Of a stretch of DNA of 7,622 nt, positions 1-5,894 are shown in pieces. Source of the stretch: CAZEIW01 sp964512305. Its GTDB lineage: Bacteria > Pseudomonadota > Gammaproteobacteria > Burkholderiales > Burkholderiaceae_F. The translations under genes were made by a program, and so were the position numbers. Below the pieces are notes generated by a model. The model was not told the origin of the DNA, did not search any database, and worked only from the letters and a program-made list of their open reading frames with translations. Position 1 is the stretch's first letter, and each line of letters opens with the position of its first letter. Location of the stretch: positions 1 through 7,622 of the forward strand of contig CAZEIW010000187.1 in assembly GCA_964512305.1 (NCBI GenBank), read 5' to 3'.

Positions 1-30
1 CTCGGCCGCGCTGCGGGAGCGCCGCAAGAA

Positions 31-199
31 ACTCCCCTCTCCCGCCGTGGGGGAGAGCCGAAAAAACTCCCCGCTCCCGCCTGGGGGAGTGGGGTGGGGG
101 TGTGGGTAAGCAGCGGAGCTCCGGGCGCTCGCCCTCACCCCCGGCCCCTCTCCCGCTGCGCGGGAGAGGGGAGTCAGTGCGCGGGCGAGGGGAGTCGGC
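31..199. repeat. Cluster of GC-rich palindromic intergenic repeats
   Basis: At least three related hairpin units built from CTCCCC / GGGGAG arms lie downstream of the ZIP gene. Unit 1 pairs 37-43 with 51-57. Unit 2 pairs 66-72 with 84-90. Unit 3 has a perfect 11-bp stem, 145-155 with 161-171, around a 5-nt CTGCG loop. The right arm of unit 3 is nearly repeated at 179-196 (GCGCGGGCGAGGGGAGTC against GCGCGGGAGAGGGGAGTC). Elements of this look are commonly scattered between genes in GC-rich proteobacteria. Whether they are mobile, structural or terminators cannot be decided here. No convincing gene lies in 1-210. Confidence 0.6.
61..90 (-). terminator. Candidate rho-independent terminator for the ZIP gene
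   Basis: Read on the minus strand, ACTCCCC (90-84) pairs with GGGGAGT (72-66) across an 11-nt loop and is followed directly by six T residues (66-61). This is the expected hairpin plus U-tract layout and lies about 120 nt past the ZIP stop codon. The stem is short, and the hairpin belongs to a repeat cluster, so it could be repeat structure with a chance T run. Confidence 0.45.
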
Positions 200-210
200 G
201 CGCGCGAGAG

Positions 211-984
211 TCAGCCCAGGCCGCCGGTGACCGCGGCGGCGATCGCGACGCCGACCAGCACCAGGGCGACGTCGGGCAGGGATTGCGCCAGCGACGAGCG
301 GCGCATCATCTCGGGCAGCAGGTCCGACAGCGCGATGTAGACGAAGCTCGCGGCCGCGATCGTGAGCGCGTACGGAAGCAGCGCCTGCACCGACTCGAGC
401 AGCAGGAATCCGACCACGCCGCCGAGCACGGCCGAGCCGCCCGACAGCAGCATGAAGGTGAACGCGCGGCGCCGCGTGAAGCCGGCGTTGAGCAGGATCA
501 TGAAGTCGCCGATCTCGTGCGGTATCTCGTGCGCCATCACGGCCAGCGCGGTCAGGATGCCTGCCTTGACGTCGAGCATGAACGCCGCGGCGATCACGAC
601 GCCGTCGCCGAAATTGTGGAACGCGTCGCCGAGCAGGATCGGGTAGGCGCCGCGGCCCGCCTCGTGCGCGTCGTGGCCGTGCCCGTGCGAATGGGGGTCG
701 CCCTCGTGGTGGTGGGTGTGGTGGATCAGCGCCAGCTTCTCCAGCAGGAAGAACCCGAGGATGCCCGCGAGCAGCGCCCAGCCAAGCCGGCTCGGATCGA
801 TCGCGCTGTGCATCGCCTCGGGCAGCAGGTGCGTGAGGGCGGTGGCGAGCAGCAGGCCGATCGACACGTTGACCATCCGGCCGATCAGCCCGGAAAGCAG
901 CCGGAAGCTGGTCGCCGCCGCCAGGCCGACCGAGGTCAGCGTCGACACCACGTTGGCGACGACGATGTACAGCAGCGTCAGCAT
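211..984 (-). CDS. ZIP-family divalent metal transporter (LIV-1-like)
   Basis: Inner-membrane transporter of the ZIP family, which moves Zn2+ and sometimes Fe2+, Mn2+ or other divalent cations into the cytoplasm. The 257-residue protein shows about eight hydrophobic segments, roughly 1-24, 36-56, 66-87, 115-137, 140-166, 172-196, 199-223 and 237-256. The metal-site signatures are present: HNFGDG (123-128) in TM4 and HEIPHEIGD (152-160) in TM5. A histidine-rich loop (about 88-107, with HHTHHHEGD and HSHGHGHD) lies between TM3 and TM4. The double-His TM5 motif resembles eukaryotic LIV-1/KE4 members more than ZupT. The open frame extends upstream to 1467, but that part is Arg/Ser-rich and non-membrane, so the ATG at 984, where TM1 begins, is preferred. 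No clear Shine-Dalgarno precedes it. The gene is divergent from the TldD-type gene. Which metal it carries cannot be read from the sequence. Confidence 0.93.
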   Translation of the reverse strand: MLTLLYIVVANVVSTLTSVGLAAATSFRLLSGLIGRMVNVSIGLLLATALTHLLPEAMHSAIDPSRLGWALLAGILGFFLLEKLALIHHTHHHEGDPHSHGHGHDAHEAGRGAYPILLGDAFHNFGDGVVIAAAFMLDVKAGILTALAVMAHEIPHEIGDFMILLNAGFTRRRAFTFMLLSGGSAVLGGVVGFLLLESVQALLPYALTIAAASFVYIALSDLLPEMMRRSSLAQSLPDVALVLVGVAIAAAVTGGLG

Positions 985-1096
985 CGAGCGCCGTTGCCGT
1001 TGCGGCGGCCTCGCGCCACAGCGCTCCGATTCCAGCGTCGCATGCCCCGCATCGAGTCTCCGCCGCCCTCGCCGTGATGCCCGTGATCGCGCTGCG

Positions 1097-1102
1097 AGTA
1101 TA
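1097..1102 (-). promoter_or_regulatory. Possible -10 box for the ZIP gene
   Basis: TATACT on the minus strand matches the sigma-70 -10 consensus at 5 of 6 positions and lies about 110 nt upstream of the ZIP start. No good TTGACA-like -35 is seen 16-18 nt upstream. This is a weak prediction from sequence alone. Confidence 0.2.
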
Positions 1103-1119
1103 GGCGCGCGAGCGGCGGC

Positions 1120-1125
1120 TAGAAT
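1120..1125 (+). promoter_or_regulatory. Likely -10 box for the tldD-type operon
   Basis: TAGAAT matches the sigma-70 -10 consensus at 5 of 6 positions and is followed by GGCGCGC, a layout often seen at housekeeping promoters of GC-rich betaproteobacteria. It lies 41 nt upstream of the chosen TldD-type start, leaving a short leader. The -35 region about 17 nt upstream is poor. No operator palindrome is evident. Confidence 0.35.
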
Positions 1126-1150
1126 GGCGCGCATTTCGCCGATGGCGGAT

Positions 1151-1160
1151 GGAGAAAGGG
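1151..1160 (+). promoter_or_regulatory. Ribosome binding site deciding the TldD-type start
   Basis: The purine run GGAGAAAGGG lies 6 nt before the ATG at 1167. A second in-frame ATG at 1149 would place this site inside the coding region and has no comparable site before it. The 1167 start is therefore preferred. Confidence 0.7.
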
Positions 1161-1166
1161 ACGTCG

Positions 1167-2627
1167 ATGCCCTTCGAATTGGAAACGGTCGCACAGCGAT
1201 TCCGCCGGCTCGCGCCTGCAGCCGACCACTGCTCGCTGCGCGTGGTCGAGGAAGTCTCGGAAACAACCTCGGTGCGCCAGGATGTCGCCGAGCCGAGCTC
1301 GCGCGCGGTGGATCGCGGCGCGATGGTGACCGTGATCGACGGCGACGGCGTCGGCTACGGCGCCAGCGCCGATCTGACCGACGCCGGCCTGAAGGCCGCG
1401 ATCGACGACGCGCGGCATTGGGCGCGGCTGTCGAAGGGGCGAAGCGTGTTCGGGGGCACGCCGCCACGCCTGCCGCGCGCCGACGGCGTGTACCGCCGCA
1501 CGCAGTCGCAGGCGCTCGGCTGGAGCAAGGCCGAACGCATCGAGGCCCTGATGGCCGAGTCGAAGGCGTGCCCGATCGACGACCGCATCGTCGACTGGCA
1601 GGCGAGCCTCTGGACGGTCCGCACGCGCGAGCTGCTCGCCGATGCCGGGGGCGCGGTCGCGCAGCAGGAGTGGGACTTCACGATCCCCGCGCTGCACGTG
1701 GTCGCGCACGCGGGCGGCGTCACGCAGACCCGCTCCTGGGGCGGCCGCGGCAACGGCTTCTGCCAGCAGGGCGGCGCCGACGTGATCGCACGCTCCGGGT
1801 TCACGGGATCCGGGCGCCGCACCGCCGAGGAAGCGCTGCGGCTGGTGAGCGCGCCCAATTGCCCGAGCGGCAGGATGGACGTGCTGCTGATGCCGGACCA
1901 GATGATGCTGCAGATCCACGAGTCGATCGGCCACCCGCTCGAGCTCGATCGCATCCTGGGCGACGAGCGCAACTACGCCGGCACCAGCTTCGTCACGCTC
2001 GACATGTTCGGAAGCTACCGCTACGGCTCGCCGTTGCTCAACGTCACCTACGACCCGACGCTCGAGTTCGAGTTCGCGAGCTTCGGCTTCGACCACGAGG
2101 GCAGCCGCGCCGAGCGCCAGTTCCTGATCCGCGACGGCATCCTGCTGCGGCCCCTCGGCGGTGCGCTCTCGCAGCAGCGGGCCGCCGCGGCGGGTGCGGT
2201 CCAGGGCGTGGCGACCGCGCGCGCCAGCAGCTGGAACCGGCCGCCGATCGACCGCATGTCCAACCTCAACGTCGAGCCGGGCGCCTCGACGCTGGCGCAG
2301 ATGATCGAGTCGATCGACCAGGGCGTGATGCTGCAGACCAATTCGTCGTGGTCGATCGACGACTCGCGCAACAAGTTCCAGTTCGGCTGCGAATGGGGTC
2401 AGGTGATCCGCAACGGACGCCTGGCCGAGGTCGTCCGCAATCCGAACTACCGCGGCATCTCGGCGACCTTCTGGCGGTCGCTGGCGCTGGTCGGCGACCG
2501 CTCGACCTTCGAAGTGCTGGGGTCGCCGTTCTGCGGCAAGGGCGAACCGAACCAGTTGATCCGGGTCGGCCATGCCAGTCCGGCGTGCAAGTTCGCCGGC
2601 GTCGACGTCTTCGGCGCGGAACGGTGA
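1167..2627 (+). CDS. TldD-family zinc metalloprotease subunit
   Basis: Catalytic-type subunit of the TldD/TldE (PmbA) protease family, a cytoplasmic heteromeric zinc protease known to cleave unfolded peptides and leader peptides of modified peptides such as microcin B17. The 486-residue length is close to E. coli TldD. The HExxxH motif appears as HESIGH (His251, Glu252, His256). Cys456 in GSPFCGKGEPNQ is at the expected place for the third zinc ligand. An N-terminal PmbA/TldD domain (about 1-100) precedes the catalytic half. The sequence after the motif, PLELDRILGDERNYAGTSFV, departs from the canonical TldD pattern, so this looks like a divergent TldD/PmbA clade and not the housekeeping tldD; I give no gene symbol for that reason. 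ATG 1167 is chosen over 1149 because of a strong ribosome site. The stop is 7 bp before the partner gene. Substrate unknown. Confidence 0.93.
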   Translation: MPFELETVAQRFRRLAPAADHCSLRVVEEVSETTSVRQDVAEPSSRAVDRGAMVTVIDGDGVGYGASADLTDAGLKAAIDDARHWARLSKGRSVFGGTPPRLPRADGVYRRTQSQALGWSKAERIEALMAESKACPIDDRIVDWQASLWTVRTRELLADAGGAVAQQEWDFTIPALHVVAHAGGVTQTRSWGGRGNGFCQQGGADVIARSGFTGSGRRTAEEALRLVSAPNCPSGRMDVLLMPDQMMLQIHESIGHPLELDRILGDERNYAGTSFVTLDMFGSYRYGSPLLNVTYDPTLEFEFASFGFDHEGSRAERQFLIRDGILLRPLGGALSQQRAAAAGAVQGVATARASSWNRPPIDRMSNLNVEPGASTLAQMIESIDQGVMLQTNSSWSIDDSRNKFQFGCEWGQVIRNGRLAEVVRNPNYRGISATFWRSLALVGDRSTFEVLGSPFCGKGEPNQLIRVGHASPACKFAGVDVFGAER

Positions 2628-2634
2628 GGCGCGG

Positions 2635-3957
2635 ATGAAGAATCTCTTCTTCGATCTGGCCGATTTCGCGATCGGCCGCCTGCAGGGGGGCGAGGTCCTG
2701 CTGGTGAACTTCGCCGGCGAGCGCTCCGACTTCGTGCGCTTCAACCATGCGCGGGTGCGCCAGGCGATGACGGTGTCGCAGGCGTGCCTGTCGCTGACGC
2801 TGATCGACGGCGCGCGCCACGACCGCACGACGCTGTCGATCGGGCGCGACCCGGCCGCCGACCGCGTCGCGATCGTCGAGGCGATCGGCGCGATGCGGCG
2901 CGAATTGCCGTCGCTCCCGCCCGATCCCTACCTGCTCTACGCGACCTCTCCGTCGTCGTCGGAGTCGCAGCGCCCGGGGCGCCTGCCCTCGCCCGAGCAG
3001 GCGATCGACGCCGTCGTCGGCGGCGCCGGCGAGGCGGACCTGGTCGGCATCCTCGCCAGCGGCCCGGTATACCGCGGCTTCGCCAATTCGCTCGGCCAGC
3101 GCAACTGGCACGCGGTCGAGAGCTTCCTGTTCGACTGGTCGATCTACCAGAGCGGCGACAAGGCGATCAAGAGCTCGTTCGCCGGACAGAACTGGGACGA
3201 GACCGAGCTGCGGCGCCGGATCGGCGCCGCGCACGCGCAACTGCCGCACCTGGCGCAAGCGCCGCGCACGATCGAGCCGGGCGAGTACCGCGCCTACCTG
3301 ACGCCGGCCGCGCTCGACGAGATGATGTGGATGCTCAACTGGGGCGGGGTGTCGGCCAAGTCGCAACGCACCAAGCAAAGCCCGCTGCAGCGGCTGGTCG
3401 AGGGCGAGGCCACGCTGTCGCCGCAGTTCACGCTGCGCGAGCACGCCGCCGCCGGGCTCGCGCCCGCGTTCGACCAGGCCGGTTTCATCCGGCCGGCGCA
3501 GGTCGCGCTGATCGAGGCCGGCGCGCACGCGGGTTCGCTGGTCTCGGCGCGCACCGCGCGGGAATACGGCCTCGAGGGCAACGGCGCCAACGACGAGGAA
3601 TCGATGCAGTCGATGGAGCTCGACGCCGGCACGCTGCACGAAACCGAGGCGCTCGACGCGCTCGATCGCGGCATCCATGTCGCCAACCTCTGGTACCTGA
3701 ACTACTCCGACCGCCCGTCGTGCCGGATCACCGGCATGACGCGCTTCGCGACCTTCTGGGTCGAGCACGGCCGCATCGTCGCGCCGCTCAACGTGATGCG
3801 GTTCGACGACACGCTGTACCGGATGCTCGGCAGCCGCCTCGAGGCGCTCACGCGCGAGAGCGAGTGGATCGCCAACAGCGGCACGTATTTCCAGCGGTCG
3901 GTGGAGACGAGCCGCCTGCCGGGAGCGCTGATCTCCGGCCTGCGGCTGACGCTCTGA
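2635..3957 (+). CDS. TldE/PmbA-family partner subunit
   Basis: Non-catalytic-type partner of the TldD-family protease. In known TldD/E complexes this subunit shapes the chamber that admits unstructured peptides but carries no zinc site. The 440-residue protein begins MKNLFFDLADF and shows the N-terminal strand motif SDFVRFNHARVRQ (31-43) typical of PmbA/TldD folds. The C-terminal block NLWYLNYSDRP, ITGMTRFATFWVEHGRI and APLNVMRFDDTLYRMLG (about 351-399) is characteristic of the family. No HExxxH motif is present anywhere, as expected for TldE. The frame is open from 2572, but that ATG lies inside the upstream gene. ATG 2635 has GAGG at 2626-2629, overlapping the upstream TGA, with 5 nt spacing, which suggests translational coupling. 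Seven base pairs separate the two genes, so joint expression is very likely. Confidence 0.92.
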   Translation: MKNLFFDLADFAIGRLQGGEVLLVNFAGERSDFVRFNHARVRQAMTVSQACLSLTLIDGARHDRTTLSIGRDPAADRVAIVEAIGAMRRELPSLPPDPYLLYATSPSSSESQRPGRLPSPEQAIDAVVGGAGEADLVGILASGPVYRGFANSLGQRNWHAVESFLFDWSIYQSGDKAIKSSFAGQNWDETELRRRIGAAHAQLPHLAQAPRTIEPGEYRAYLTPAALDEMMWMLNWGGVSAKSQRTKQSPLQRLVEGEATLSPQFTLREHAAAGLAPAFDQAGFIRPAQVALIEAGAHAGSLVSARTAREYGLEGNGANDEESMQSMELDAGTLHETEALDALDRGIHVANLWYLNYSDRPSCRITGMTRFATFWVEHGRIVAPLNVMRFDDTLYRMLGSRLEALTRESEWIANSGTYFQRSVETSRLPGALISGLRLTL

Positions 3958-3994
3958 GCGCCCCGCTCGCCGGCTGGCGACCTCCGCAGACGCC

Positions 3995-4654
3995 ATGAGC
4001 AGCGCGCTGACCGCGTTCGTCGTCACCTTCGCGGCGCTGTTTCCGATCGTCAATCCGATCGAGGCGGCGCCCTTCTTCCATATCCTGACCCGCACCCTGC
4101 CCGCGGACAAGCAGCGGGCGCTGGCGCGCCAGGTGGCGGTCAACGGCTTCGGACTCCTGCTCGGGTCGATGCTGCTGGGGCCGTGGCTGCTGGTGTTCTT
4201 CGGCATCGAGCTGCCGGTGCTGCGGATCGCCGGTGGCCTGGTCGTGACCTCGCTGGGCTGGAAGCTCCTGACCCAGGAGCGCTGGTCCGATCACACGTCG
4301 ACCCAGGTGTCGCAGGACGCGCTCGACCGCGCCGGCGCCTTCTATCCGCTGACCATGCCGCTCACCGTCGGCCCCGGCTCGATGTCGGTGGCGGTGACGC
4401 TCGGCAGCCGCAAGCCGGTGGGCGTGCTCGACCTGGCCGAGATCGCGCTGCACGGCATCGGCGCGCTGGCCGGGCTGCTCGCGATCGCGGTCAGCATCTA
4501 CGTCGCCTACCGCTTCGCGGGAAACCTCGCGCGCTTCCTCGGCGCCACCGGGGTCGAGGTGCTGGTGCGCCTGTCGGCGTTCTTCCTGATGTGCATCGGC
4601 CTCGAGTTCCTCTGGAGCGGCTACGTCGCGCTGGCGGCGAGCCGCCCGCACTGA
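3995..4654 (+). CDS. MarC-family integral membrane protein
   Basis: Member of the MarC (UPF0056) family of inner-membrane proteins, whose molecular function is not established; the name comes from the E. coli mar locus, and a role in antibiotic resistance is not supported. The 219-residue protein has about six hydrophobic segments: 1-30, 46-66, 64-90, 112-138, 147-172 and 190-215. Family motifs are visible near the N-terminus, FPIVNPIEAAPFF (16-28), and in the middle, FYPLTMPLTVGPGS (116-129). Length is normal for the family. The ATG at 3995 lies 38 nt after the TldE-type gene ends and has no clear Shine-Dalgarno, so translation may be leaderless-like or coupled. It shares direction and likely transcript with its neighbours, but no functional link to them can be seen. 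Confidence 0.9.
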   Translation: MSSALTAFVVTFAALFPIVNPIEAAPFFHILTRTLPADKQRALARQVAVNGFGLLLGSMLLGPWLLVFFGIELPVLRIAGGLVVTSLGWKLLTQERWSDHTSTQVSQDALDRAGAFYPLTMPLTVGPGSMSVAVTLGSRKPVGVLDLAEIALHGIGALAGLLAIAVSIYVAYRFAGNLARFLGATGVEVLVRLSAFFLMCIGLEFLWSGYVALAASRPH

Positions 4655-4682
4655 CCGCAACGACGGGCTGCCGCGCTGCGCC

Positions 4683-5492
4683 ATGCAGGAAATCGACCTC
4701 GACGCCTACCTCGCCCGGATCGGCTGGAGCGGGCCGGCTCGCCCGGCGCTGCGAACGCTGGGGTCGCTCGCGTCGCATCACGCCGCGGCGATCGCCTTCG
4801 AGAACCTCAATCCGCTGCTGGGGCTTGCGGTCAGCCTGGATCCGCAGGACGTCGAACGCAAGCTCGTCCGCGACGGCCGGGGCGGTTATTGCTTCGAGCA
4901 CAACCTGCTGTTTTCGCTCGCGCTGCGCGCGATCGGCTTCGAGGTCTCGGGGCTGGCGGCGCGCGTGATCTGGAATCAGCCCGAGGACGCGATCACGACG
5001 CGCGGCCACATGGTGCTGCGGGTGGACCTCGAGGGCGAGACCTGGCTTGCCGACGTCGGCTTCGGTGGCATGACGCTCACCGGGGCGATCAAGCTCGAGG
5101 CCGGGGTCGAGCAGGCGACTCCGCACGAGCCGTTCCGCCTCGTGATCGCCGACGGCGACTGGCGCATGCAGGTCAGGCTCGGCGAGGAATGGAAGTCGCA
5201 GTACCGGTTCGACCTTCAGCGGCAGCATCCGCGGGACTACGAGCCGGTCAACTACTACCTGTCGACGCACCCGTCGTCGCACTTCGTGACCTCGCTGGTC
5301 GCCGCGCGCGCGGCGCCCGACCGGCGGCTCGCGCTTCGCAACCGGGAATTCGCGGTGCACCCGTTGGGCGGAGAGACGCGGCGGCGGACGCTTGGCAGTG
5401 CGGCCGAGATCATCGACGTGCTGGAGCGGGAGTTCCTGCTCAACCTCGCCGGGCTGCCGCAGCTGGCTGCGCGGCTCGACGCCCTGCCCTAG
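4683..5492 (+). CDS. Arylamine N-acetyltransferase
   Basis: Cytosolic enzyme transferring an acetyl group from acetyl-CoA to the nitrogen of arylamines and arylhydrazines; some relatives act as acyl or amide synthases in secondary metabolism. The 269-residue protein is of normal bacterial NAT length. The cysteine-protease-like catalytic triad is complete: Cys70 in RGGYCFEHN, His109 in TTRGHMVL and Asp124 in LADVGFGG. The N-terminal helical motif AIAFENLNPLLG (36-47) also fits. The C-terminal third (about 190-269) contains the PVNYYLSTHPSSHFV block typical of the family. It starts 28 nt after the MarC-type gene with no obvious Shine-Dalgarno, in the same direction. The stop is 4 bp from the stop of a convergent gene. 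The physiological substrate is unknown. Confidence 0.95.
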   Translation: MQEIDLDAYLARIGWSGPARPALRTLGSLASHHAAAIAFENLNPLLGLAVSLDPQDVERKLVRDGRGGYCFEHNLLFSLALRAIGFEVSGLAARVIWNQPEDAITTRGHMVLRVDLEGETWLADVGFGGMTLTGAIKLEAGVEQATPHEPFRLVIADGDWRMQVRLGEEWKSQYRFDLQRQHPRDYEPVNYYLSTHPSSHFVTSLVAARAAPDRRLALRNREFAVHPLGGETRRRTLGSAAEIIDVLEREFLLNLAGLPQLAARLDALP

Positions 5493-5496
5493 CGGG

Positions 5497-5820
5497 TCAG
5501 TCCGACTGCGACAGGAACACGAACCCGACCACCGCCACGAACAGGGCGACGATCGCGAACACGCACAGGGTCACGCACGCGCCGACCGCCACCGAGGTCG
5601 CCTGCGCCGCCTCCATCGCGAGGCCGAGGCCGTAGAAGATCAGGATCAGCACGGCGTAGCGGCGCATGTACACCGGCAGGTAGCGCACGCCGCGCTCGGC
5701 GTTGCGCGAACGGATCTCGGCGCGCTCCCAGATGGTCGCGCGCGGCGGCGCGACCTCGAACATCCACTGGAAATCGAGATACCGCAGCCACAGATCGAAT
5801 GCTTCGCGCCAGCCGAACAT
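5497..5820 (-). CDS. Small two-helix membrane protein, unrecognised
   Basis: A 107-residue protein that I cannot assign to a named family. Residues 1-50 are soluble, aromatic-rich at the start (MFGWREAFDLWLRYLDFQWM) and then charged (about 28-54, many Arg and Glu). Two hydrophobic segments follow, about 55-70 and 75-103, ending in SQSD. The likely topology is a cytoplasmic N-terminal region with a helical hairpin in the inner membrane. The start at 5820 is supported by GGAAGG (5832-5827) 6 nt upstream. The frame remains open far upstream, but only as antisense to glpD. It lies 74 bp downstream of glpD on the same strand and may be co-transcribed with it; nothing in the sequence ties it to glycerol metabolism. 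Confidence 0.75.
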   Translation of the reverse strand: MFGWREAFDLWLRYLDFQWMFEVAPPRATIWERAEIRSRNAERGVRYLPVYMRRYAVLILIFYGLGLAMEAAQATSVAVGACVTLCVFAIVALFVAVVGFVFLSQSD

Positions 5821-5826
5821 CCCGCA

Positions 5827-5832
5827 CCTTCC
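5827..5832 (-). promoter_or_regulatory. Ribosome binding site of the small membrane protein
   Basis: GGAAGG on the minus strand, 6 nt before the ATG at 5820. It fixes the start of the small membrane protein within a much longer open frame. Confidence 0.65.
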
Positions 5833-5894
5833 GGGGGCTCGATTGCATGACGCTACCACGCCGGACGCGCCGCCGGAATGCCCCTGCGTAAAGC

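Noticed and set aside
2..109. Frame open from the window edge to TAA at 107-109, reading SAALRERRKK and then repeat sequence
   Set aside because: It could be the tail of an upstream gene that ends in the repeats, but only about ten residues precede the repeat and none identify a family.
94..1077. Plus-strand open frame of 327 codons over the repeats and the ZIP gene
   Set aside because: It reads through the hairpin repeats and antisense to a clear ZIP transporter; the product is Arg/Gln/Glu-rich with no recognisable domain.
1149..1166. Earlier ATG at 1149 for the TldD-type gene
   Set aside because: The strong ribosome site GGAGAAAGGG would lie within the coding region; the ATG at 1167 has correct spacing.
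1091..1166. Operator or riboswitch in the ZIP / TldD-type intergenic region, such as a Zur site
   Set aside because: No AT-rich palindrome or structured leader is visible; only short chance inverted repeats are present.
1119..4206. Long minus-strand open frames opposite the TldD and TldE genes (569 and 646 codons)
   Set aside because: They are Arg/Ala-rich or low-complexity translations with no family motifs, and they mirror well-supported genes; this is normal for very GC-rich DNA.
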